This document shows positions 17,195 to 23,863 of a stretch of DNA of 27,396 nucleotides, one piece after another (the stretch's first letter is position 1; each line of letters starts with the position of its first letter). The DNA is from Bordetella parapertussis (lineage in GTDB: Bacteria > Pseudomonadota > Gammaproteobacteria > Burkholderiales > Burkholderiaceae_C). The notes under the pieces are model-generated. The model searched no databases. It was not told the origin of the DNA and was given only the letters and a program-made list of their open reading frames with translations. The translations under genes and the position numbers were made by a program. The stretch covers positions 1-27,396 of the forward strand of contig CAMDAN010000023.1 in NCBI GenBank assembly GCA_945888535.1, given 5' to 3'.

Positions 17195-17212
17195 TATGCA
17201 ACCGCGTGCCTA
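17195..17212 (-). promoter_or_regulatory. Candidate operator of the aor operon (tungsten box 2)
   Basis: On the minus strand this reads TAGGCACGCGGTTGCATA and matches the tup box at 15 of 18 positions in the same orientation, 35 nt before the aorA start codon. Just upstream with respect to aor, and sharing its edge, is a separate inverted repeat CTATG-N10-CATAG at 17210-17229, the same TATG-N10-CATA geometry as the tup box. A tandem operator is possible. The remainder of the 153-nt gap to the permease gene must contain the promoter, but I could not place -35/-10 boxes with confidence. Confidence 0.65.
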
Positions 17213-17229
17213 TGAAATGAAATACATAG
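17210..17229. promoter_or_regulatory. Inverted repeat upstream of aorA (CTATG-N10-CATAG)
   Basis: Five-base arms CTATG (17210-17214) and CATAG (17225-17229) are separated by an AT-rich 10 nt. It abuts and overlaps the shared box at 17195-17212 by 3 nt. It may be a second regulator site or part of a composite operator; it could also be chance, as the arms are short. Confidence 0.4.
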
Positions 17230-17312
17230 TCATTGTTAGTATTTGCTGGGTGTTTGGGATTGGTATTTACCCTAGTCGGAAAAGGGTTTGGGGGGAAATC
17301 TTCTGGGCTCTG

Positions 17313-19835
17313 TCAACTCGCAGCTTTACGGAGGGTTTCGACAACCGGTCGGCTCAACACCTCGCGCAAACCCCACCAACCCGCTGCCAGCGCCAAAACT
17401 GCGCCTACCACTGCGCCCGCTAAAGGCACCCAAAGCGAAACCGTCCAAGAAAACTCGAATACATACCTGGCAAGGGACCATCCCACGACGCTTGCGACGC
17501 ACGAAGCCAGAAATCCGGCCAACAGACCAACGCCCGCTAGTTCGATCCGCTGAACCTGCCTCAGCAAGCTGTTTTGCGCCCCAATAGCCCGCATGATGGC
17601 AAAGTCACGGGCGCGCTCTTCGCGCGTGGCGCTGACTGCCGCAAATAAAACCACCAAGCCCGCAGCCAAAGTGAAACCAAATAAAAACTCGACCGCCCTG
17701 ATGACTTGGTCTAAGACCCGTTGAACCTGGCTGATCGTGGCGCTCATATCGATGTTGGTGACATTGGGGAACGCGCGAACCAATGCGTTATCGAACCCTG
17801 CAGTCACCGGCGCTTTAAATGCGCCCATATACGTCGCTGGCACTTGGCCCATTTGACTGACCGGGTACATCGCAAAGAAGTTAGCCCGCATGGAGCCCCA
17901 ATCTACTTTCCGCATAGAGGTGATCTTGGATTCAGTTTGCATACCTGCAATATCAAAACGCACGGTGTCACCCAGTTTCAAACCCAAGGTTTGAGCGATG
18001 CCCTCCTCCATACTGATGGCGCCTTTTTCTTCTTCTGTCCATCGTCCTTCCACAATCAGGTTGCTGCTAGGCCTAACAGCACCGTGGCTGAGATTAAATT
18101 CACGATCCACCAAGCGTTTGGCACGGTCCTCTATGAAATCATCGGGTGAGACATCGCGTCCGTTAATCGCAACCAAGCGCCCCCGGATCATCGGATACCA
18201 ATCGAATTTTTCTACTCCAGCGCTCTTGAGCGTTTGCTGAAAATCTTCCGACTGATCGGGACTGACGTTGATCACAATCCGGTTGGGCGCATCGGCAGGC
18301 GTGGCCTTTTTCCAGCTGCTGATGAGGTCTGTGCGCAACAAAACGAGCAACACCAGCGCCAACAAACCCACCGCCAAAGCACTGACCTGCACCACGGTAA
18401 AAGCAGGACGCGCAGCAATCTGACGCGTCGCTAGAACCAAAGCGCGGGGCGCGGTTGCATCGTTCACACTCCAACGCAATACCTTGATCGCCAGCCAGCC
18501 CATTCCCGCAAAAACCAACACCGCACCCGCAAAACCACCCACAGCAATCAGACCTAAAGTCAAGTCGCTGCTCACGGCCAATAGCAAGGCAGCAAACCCT
18601 GCGACGCCAATCGACAAAACACCGAGTGATGCGGGACGTAAATTACCAACGTCGCGGCGGATCACCCGCAAAGGAGGAACTTGGGCCAATTGCAAAATGG
18701 GTGGCAAACCAAATGCCACCAACAACGTCAAGCCCATTCCTAAACCTAAAAATACGGGCACCACACTCGCTGCCGGCAAGCTTGCATCGACTAGACCCGC
18801 GAGTAACGCCACGAAAAGGTAATGCACACCAAAACCGATGGCAACGCCTAAGCCGCTGGCAAATAACCCAACCAGAGCAAACTCCCAGCAATAGCTCGCA
18901 GCAATCGTGCGTTGGCTTAAGCCCAAGACACGCAACATGGCGCAGTCATCCAAATGGCTGGCAGCAAAAGAACGCGCTGCCAAAGCGACTGCTACCGCGC
19001 TAAGCAGGGCTGCTAGCAAGGCCACTAAACTTAGAAACTTACTTGCCCGGTCAAGAGTCTGCCCCATCTCTGGGCGGCCGGTCTCCACCGACTCGATACG
19101 CACACCGCGCATGGGTTGGTCGCCCTTAATTTGGAGGTCTGCCCACTTCACAAAGGCTTTGACCTGGGCTTCATCGCCTGCCACAGCCATTCGGTAACTA
19201 ATGCGGCTTGCTGGTTGAATTAAGCCGGTTGCCTCTATATCAGCACTGTTGACCATGACACGGGGCGAAAAATTCATAAATCCTGTGCCACGGTCAGGTT
19301 CAATGGCAATCGCTGCGGCAATGGTGAATCGACTGTTACCCAACAAGAGCGCATCACCCATCGAGAGTCCCAACGCATCCATCAACTGCGTCTCTACCCA
19401 CACTTGACCCGGTTCTGGAATCGACTGGGCCACTTTTTCAATCGCACCGGTTTGAGACTTGATCCTTAGCGATCCCCGCAAGGGGTAGCCCGTCTCAACG
19501 GCCTTCAAGGCGACCAGTTTGGCGGACCCGCCTTGCATATCGCTTGCTCTTGCCATGGTTGGGAACGTCAATGTGTGCACTGCTCTTAGACCTTGACGTT
19601 GCGCCTGTTGGGTAAACACCTCAGGTGTGGGGTTATCGGTCGCTACCACCGCATCTCCACCTAAGAGCTGTCGGGCATCACGCTGCAAGCCGCCTTGCAA
19701 ACGGTCTGCAAAGAATCCCACCGCCGTTAAAGCGGCTACCGCTAAAGTCACCGCCAACACCAAAAGTCGCAATTCGCCGGAGCGAACATCACGCCACAAA
19801 GTACGCCATCCAAGACGCCAAAAAGATTGCTTCAT
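17313..19835 (-). CDS. FtsX/YbbP-type ABC transporter permease
   Basis: The 840-aa membrane protein starts with a basic stretch and a transmembrane helix (LRLLVLAVTLAVAALTAVGFFADRL). A large extracytoplasmic MacB-PCD-like domain follows (about 50-255), then a helical core with two FtsX repeats (around 265-500 and again at 730-835, for example ATREERARDFAIMRAIGAQNSLLRQVQRIELAGVG). This duplicated layout and the length match YbbP, the permease partner of the YbbA ATPase, thought to act on lipids, esterified compounds or lipoproteins in the envelope. No ATPase gene lies next to it in the window. It is on the same strand as the aor operon, 153 nt upstream, with no obvious terminator between. It is probably functionally unrelated to tungsten metabolism. 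Confidence 0.87.
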   Translation of the reverse strand: MKQSFWRLGWRTLWRDVRSGELRLLVLAVTLAVAALTAVGFFADRLQGGLQRDARQLLGGDAVVATDNPTPEVFTQQAQRQGLRAVHTLTFPTMARASDMQGGSAKLVALKAVETGYPLRGSLRIKSQTGAIEKVAQSIPEPGQVWVETQLMDALGLSMGDALLLGNSRFTIAAAIAIEPDRGTGFMNFSPRVMVNSADIEATGLIQPASRISYRMAVAGDEAQVKAFVKWADLQIKGDQPMRGVRIESVETGRPEMGQTLDRASKFLSLVALLAALLSAVAVALAARSFAASHLDDCAMLRVLGLSQRTIAASYCWEFALVGLFASGLGVAIGFGVHYLFVALLAGLVDASLPAASVVPVFLGLGMGLTLLVAFGLPPILQLAQVPPLRVIRRDVGNLRPASLGVLSIGVAGFAALLLAVSSDLTLGLIAVGGFAGAVLVFAGMGWLAIKVLRWSVNDATAPRALVLATRQIAARPAFTVVQVSALAVGLLALVLLVLLRTDLISSWKKATPADAPNRIVINVSPDQSEDFQQTLKSAGVEKFDWYPMIRGRLVAINGRDVSPDDFIEDRAKRLVDREFNLSHGAVRPSSNLIVEGRWTEEEKGAISMEEGIAQTLGLKLGDTVRFDIAGMQTESKITSMRKVDWGSMRANFFAMYPVSQMGQVPATYMGAFKAPVTAGFDNALVRAFPNVTNIDMSATISQVQRVLDQVIRAVEFLFGFTLAAGLVVLFAAVSATREERARDFAIMRAIGAQNSLLRQVQRIELAGVGLLAGFLASCVASVVGWSLARYVFEFSWTVSLWVPLAGAVVGAVLALAAGWWGLREVLSRPVVETLRKAAS

Positions 19836-19929
19836 TCCCTGACCTTAACGCAAAAGTAAAATACCTTGAATGTCCCTTCACATCCCGTGAAATAAGGCAT
19901 TGCACAACCCCCAACTCTGATCTCCAAAC

Positions 19930-20568
19930 ATGACTGAACTGTTAAAAAAATTGCATTGGCGCTATGCCACCAAAAAAATGAATCCCGCACAGGCGGTTTC
20001 CGATGAAAAAGTAGACCGCATTGTTGAAGCAGCCCGCCTTGCGGCTACCTCTAGCGGACTTCAGCCGTATGAAATTATCGTCGTCAAGAGCCAAGCGGTT
20101 CGCGAACAAATGAAACCCAAAGCCTTTGGACAATCGCAAATCACCGATGGATCACACGTATTGGTTTTTGCCGCATGGGACGATTACACCCCAGAGCGTA
20201 TCAATATGATGTTTGATTTACATAATACCGAGCGCAACTCCAAAGACGAAGGTTGGGAAAACTACCGCAAGATGTTGCTAGGAAGCTACCCCACCCGTGG
20301 CGCTGAAGCAAATTTTCAGCACGCTGCCAAGCAAGCTTATATTGGCTTAGGTACCGCACTGATTGCGGCCGCATTTGAAGAAGTCGATGCAACTCCCATG
20401 GAAGGGTTTGACCCCGCCGGAATCGACGAGATTTTAGGCCTGAAAGCACGCGGTCTTCGCAGCGCAGTAATCGTGGCGTTGGGCTACCGTGACACAGCAC
20501 AAGACTGGCTTGTGAATTTGAAAAAAGTGCGCCGCTCGGGTACGCAGTTCGTAACGAAAGTGGAATAA
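19930..20568 (+). CDS. Nitroreductase family protein (NfsB-like NAD(P)H-dependent flavin reductase)
   Basis: The product is 212 aa, typical of the family. An FMN-binding N-terminal RYATKKM (about 11-17) is followed by AARLAATSSGLQPYEIIVV. The second half has the helix KQAYIGLGTALIAAAFEEVDATPMEGFDP and the C-terminal VALGYRD, with the conserved GF(D/P) and GYR signatures. It should be a dimeric cytoplasmic enzyme reducing nitroaromatics, quinones or flavins at the expense of NAD(P)H; the real substrate is unknown. It is divergent from the permease (94 nt between starts) and convergent with the EamA exporter gene, 17 nt apart. Confidence 0.93.
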   Translation: MTELLKKLHWRYATKKMNPAQAVSDEKVDRIVEAARLAATSSGLQPYEIIVVKSQAVREQMKPKAFGQSQITDGSHVLVFAAWDDYTPERINMMFDLHNTERNSKDEGWENYRKMLLGSYPTRGAEANFQHAAKQAYIGLGTALIAAAFEEVDATPMEGFDPAGIDEILGLKARGLRSAVIVALGYRDTAQDWLVNLKKVRRSGTQFVTKVE

Positions 20569-20572
20569 CAGG

Positions 20573-20603
20573 GTTTGGGGCTGACCTAACGGCTGCCCCA
20601 AAC
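20573..20603. terminator. Inverted repeat between convergent genes, possible bidirectional terminator
   Basis: A perfect 9-bp stem, GTTTGGGGC (20573-20581) and GCCCCAAAC (20595-20603), with a 13-nt loop, sits just after the nitroreductase stop and spans the EamA-gene stop. There is no T-run on either side, so intrinsic termination would be weak. It may instead protect the 3' ends. Confidence 0.45.
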
Positions 20604-21422
20604 TGCTGCACCGACCACCAGCGTTGCGGCAATGGCAATATTCCATTGCAATGCTTGTCCTGTGGTGATCAGAAGTAACGCCGTTGACAAAATGGGCGTG
20701 GCAAATGCCAGCAATCCGATGCGCTGCGTATCTCCCCGCTTGATCGCTGCATCCCAAAGAAAAAACGCGCCACCCAAGGGGCCCAATCCGAGAATACAGA
20801 TCAACACCAAATCTTGGGTGTTAAGCGAAACGGCAGGCTCCAACCACGCGTGGCACAGCAGCGAAAGTAAACCCGAAGCCGCAGCAAAACCGCCAACCGC
20901 AGCGGTTGGGAACGCAGGCAGCCTCCGAGTCATCAGCGAATAACTGGCCCATACCAAGGCCGACATCAGCGCAAGGCCATAACCCGAGTGGAATCCATCC
21001 AACGCAAAAGATGTGTCTCTCTGCCCGAGGATGGCGATTGCGGCACCTGAAAAACCAATCAACGCTGCGACGATATGGCGCACACGCAATGTCACCTCTT
21101 TCAAAAACAACGGCGCCAGTACCACCATCCCTAGCGGCCAGAGGTAGTTAATAAGGTTGGCTTCAACGGCTGGTGCGTGGCGCAAAGCCATAAAGAGCAA
21201 AAAGTGAAAACCAAAGAGCCCATAGATTCCCACCAATAAGGTGGGCAGTGGCACCTTCCAGCGTGAAATGCGAAACCGCGCCAAAGGAAGTGAAATCAGA
21301 CTCCCAATGAGCAATCCGAGCCCCGTCAGAAGAAAGGGAGGGATATGCGATAGCTGCACGCCCAAAGGCGCTAAGGCAGCCCATAAAAATATCGCGCACA
21401 GGGCCAACACATCAGGTTTCAT
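20586..21422 (-). CDS. EamA-family (DMT superfamily) transporter
   Basis: This 278-aa inner-membrane protein has about ten hydrophobic helices in two EamA repeats. The first runs from MKPDVLALCAIFLWAALAPLG through HAPAVEANLINYLWPLGMVVLAPLFLKEV, the second from GYGLALMSALVWASYSLMTRRL to the end. Such proteins export amino acids, nucleobases or other metabolites; the 'NYLWP' segment resembles the aromatic amino-acid exporter YddG group. I started it at 21422, where the first helix begins. An ATG at 21464 adds 14 residues, and the open frame further upstream (to 21854) runs antisense through the ZIP gene and is not real. It is divergent from the ZIP-cNBD gene; the 166-nt gap is AT-rich and should hold both promoters. 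Confidence 0.88.
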   Translation of the reverse strand: MKPDVLALCAIFLWAALAPLGVQLSHIPPFLLTGLGLLIGSLISLPLARFRISRWKVPLPTLLVGIYGLFGFHFLLFMALRHAPAVEANLINYLWPLGMVVLAPLFLKEVTLRVRHIVAALIGFSGAAIAILGQRDTSFALDGFHSGYGLALMSALVWASYSLMTRRLPAFPTAAVGGFAAASGLLSLLCHAWLEPAVSLNTQDLVLICILGLGPLGGAFFLWDAAIKRGDTQRIGLLAFATPILSTALLLITTGQALQWNIAIAATLVVGAAVWGSR

Positions 21423-21588
21423 TCGAGGGATCAGATTTAAAAAAAATATAGAGAACTGCTTCATTGTCGCAGGCACTGTGACGCATGGGTTGATTGGGAA
21501 AGTGGCTTTTAAATCGAAGAATTTAATTATTTGATGGTTAATAAGATTTAACCCATACACTTCAAAGGTATCTACCAAAGGAGTCGTT

Positions 21589-22974
21589 ATGACTGATATG
21601 GGAAACACCTTGATCTTATGGGCCGCCATCCTTGGGGCCATTGCTGCTGGGTCCATGGTGTTGGGTGCCATCGTCGGCATCACAACACCGATGTCCAATG
21701 GAACTGTCGGAGCCATGTGTGGTTTTGGTGCGGGCGCCTTGATTTCTGCTCTTGCCATCGAGTTGGTATCCCCGACTGTGGTTGCCTTATCCAATGCCGA
21801 TTTAGCCAATCGAAGCACCGAAACCCACCACTTTATCGCTCTGCTGCTGGCCATGGTGGGCGGAGGGGCGATCTTTATTTTCCTAGATCAAATGCTCAGT
21901 GCTCACGGCGGGTATTTGCGAAAAGGGGCTTATTTAATTTCTCAGCACTCTAAAAATAAACACAAACAACAATCCGAGTTGATGCAGTCCATTGGTAACT
22001 CATCCTTTTTCAGCAGCATGGCACCAGACTTAATGCACGAACTAGTAAAAATGTTGCATCCCAAGTTTTTGGTTGAAGGTGAAGCACTATTTAGCATCGG
22101 GGATGCTTCGCATGAGTTGTACATTGTGAGATCCGGAAGTGTGTCGCTGAAGCATTCGGACGGCGATGAGCGCATTGCAGAACGCGGCGACCTGATTGGG
22201 GAAGTGTCCTTTCTATCGCATCAACCGCATGGCACCACGGCAGTGGCAGAACATGGACCAGCCGAATTGCTCGTATTGCACCAAGCCCAGTACGAGTCTT
22301 TTTCTCGGCAATACCCTGAATTTGCGGCGACTGTAAGAGCGCTCGCAAGTGAGCGTATTTCAGAAAATAAGCGCCATCTAGATCAAGCCGCTGTTGCCAA
22401 ACAGCAGTGGGCCGATATGGCCATTACGGCCCTGCGTACTGGAAGCAACGATGTTCCTAGTGCCAATGATTTGAGCTCGATGAAAGAAGAACATAGCAAT
22501 GCGGGTATGGCAATTTGGTTAGGCAATCTTTTAGACGTCATACCTGAGAGCTTTGTGATTGGCACCGTGATGCTGTCTTTGGTTGCAGCCAAAACGAGTG
22601 CGGGTGTCCCTCTGACGTTTTTTGATGTGATGCCACTCACTCTGGTGGGTGCCTTGTTCTTGTCTAACTTTCCTGAAGCCCTATCGGCCAGCGTCAACAT
22701 GAAGCAGCAAGGTTTTTCGACGACCAAAATCATTATGCTGTGGATGACTTTGACTGTGATTTGCGCATTGGGGGCTGCCTTTGGTGCCTATGTCGGGGAG
22801 TCGATTCCCCACAGCGCAATGATTGTGGTTGAAGGAATTGCCGCAGGTGCCATGTTGACCATGATTGGCTCAGCCATGCTGCCAGAGGCTGCCCATCTAT
22901 CAACGCCCAACATGGCGGGCTTTTCGACCCTGATTGGATTCATTGCAGCGGTAGGCTTCAAACTCTTCGAATAG
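21589..22974 (+). CDS. ZIP-like membrane transporter with inserted cyclic-nucleotide-binding-type domain
   Basis: The product is 461 aa. Residues about 8-105 form three membrane helices. Residues about 140-255 form a CRP-like beta-roll (LVEGEALFSIGDASHELYIVRSGSVSL, then GDLIGEVSFLSHQPHGTTAVAEHG). Residues about 300-461 give five more helices with ZIP-type metal-site motifs: GNLLDVIPESFVIG (N313, D316, E320) and SNFPEALSAS (N360, E363). The order fits ZIP topology, with the cytosolic loop between TM3 and TM4 replaced by the regulatory domain. In the phosphate-binding cassette the Glu is present, but the Arg-Ser/Thr of CRP aligns with Gly-Thr, so cAMP binding is doubtful. AAAGGAG 5 nt before the ATG fixes the start. 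Substrate unknown (divalent metal by family). Confidence 0.82.
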   Translation: MTDMGNTLILWAAILGAIAAGSMVLGAIVGITTPMSNGTVGAMCGFGAGALISALAIELVSPTVVALSNADLANRSTETHHFIALLLAMVGGGAIFIFLDQMLSAHGGYLRKGAYLISQHSKNKHKQQSELMQSIGNSSFFSSMAPDLMHELVKMLHPKFLVEGEALFSIGDASHELYIVRSGSVSLKHSDGDERIAERGDLIGEVSFLSHQPHGTTAVAEHGPAELLVLHQAQYESFSRQYPEFAATVRALASERISENKRHLDQAAVAKQQWADMAITALRTGSNDVPSANDLSSMKEEHSNAGMAIWLGNLLDVIPESFVIGTVMLSLVAAKTSAGVPLTFFDVMPLTLVGALFLSNFPEALSASVNMKQQGFSTTKIIMLWMTLTVICALGAAFGAYVGESIPHSAMIVVEGIAAGAMLTMIGSAMLPEAAHLSTPNMAGFSTLIGFIAAVGFKLFE

Positions 22975-22976
22975 AG

Positions 22977-23003
22977 CGCCTAAAGAGCTAGGCGAACTGT
23001 TTT
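22977..23003 (+). terminator. Weak hairpin after the ZIP-cNBD gene
   Basis: CGCCTA (22977-22982) pairs with TAGGCG (22989-22994), followed by AACTGTTTT. It lies in the 31-nt gap between convergent genes. The stem is short and the T-run brief, so it is a tentative terminator for the plus-strand gene. Confidence 0.4.
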
Positions 23004-23005
23004 GG

Positions 23006-23863
23006 TTAGGCCACGCGCAAGCGTGCGCCAGCCAACTCAGGTTGTAAAACCAATCGGTGAGGGGCGCTGAAACAGAGAAAGCGCTTATTGGTTGCACGGC
23101 CGATGGTACATACGCCGAGTTGCTGGGCGACTGCTTGGCCCATTTGGGTGATTCCGCTGCGAGAAATCACAATCGGAACACCCATCTGAGCGGCTTTAAT
23201 CACCATTTCACTGGTTAACCGGCCTGTGGTGTAGAACACCTTGTCACTGGCCTTGAGCCCCGCCTCGCCTTGCAAGGACATCCAACCCGCAATGGCATCA
23301 ATCGCGTTGTGGCGACCGACGTCTTCCACAAACATCAACATCGACTCGCCTTCAAACAAAGCGCACCCATGCACAGAGCCTGCCGCTTTGTAGATACTTT
23401 CATGCAATCGGATAGTGTTCACAATGCCATAAATTTGGGCCTGGGTGATATGGGAGATGGGTAGAACGATGGTGTCCACATCGGCCATTAAATCGCCAAA
23501 CACGCTGCCTTGGCCGCAACCTGTGGTCACCACACGGCGCTCTGTTTTTTCCTTTAAATTGGCAATACCCGCGTAGGTTTTGACGGCAGCTGCGCCTACT
23601 TCCCAGTCCACGGTGATGGACTCAATATCGCGCACGTTTTGGATCAAACGCTGGTTTAACAGGTAGCCCAAAACCAGCCATTCAGGCTGAGCGCCCAAGG
23701 TCATCAGCGTCACCAATTCGCGCTTATCCACATATACCGTCAAAGCCCGCTCCGAGGGAATCTCTAGGGATTGGCTGTCGCCAAACTCATTGACAACCGC
23801 AATCGTGTGCGTCAAAGGCGCACACGATTGGGTTAAGCGGGGCAAGGGGGTTTTGCGTGTCAC
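23006..23863 (-). CDS. fdhD: Formate dehydrogenase accessory sulfurtransferase FdhD (FdsC)
   Basis: This 285-aa cytoplasmic protein transfers sulfur from a cysteine desulfurase to the bis-MGD cofactor of formate dehydrogenase. Family marks are LGYLLNQRLI, the Cys loop TTGCGQGSVFG, FVEDVGRHNAIDAIAGW, FYTTGRLTSEMVIKAAQMGVPIVISRSG and the C-terminal YT/IGRAT-type strand. Only one Cys is present in the loop; the second Cys of the E. coli-type CxxC is a Gly here, a variant I believe is common in betaproteobacterial proteins. The start is GTG at 23863, overlapping the fdsA stop as GTGA, so the pair is translationally coupled. A gene for the small FdsD subunit does not follow; the next gene is convergent. 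Confidence 0.95.
   Translation of the reverse strand: MTRKTPLPRLTQSCAPLTHTIAVVNEFGDSQSLEIPSERALTVYVDKRELVTLMTLGAQPEWLVLGYLLNQRLIQNVRDIESITVDWEVGAAAVKTYAGIANLKEKTERRVVTTGCGQGSVFGDLMADVDTIVLPISHITQAQIYGIVNTIRLHESIYKAAGSVHGCALFEGESMLMFVEDVGRHNAIDAIAGWMSLQGEAGLKASDKVFYTTGRLTSEMVIKAAQMGVPIVISRSGITQMGQAVAQQLGVCTIGRATNKRFLCFSAPHRLVLQPELAGARLRVA

Noticed and set aside
21423..21854. Upstream extension of the EamA transporter frame to 21854
   Set aside because: The extra 144 residues run across the intergenic gap and antisense through the ZIP-cNBD gene, have low-complexity shadow composition, and precede an already complete first membrane helix.
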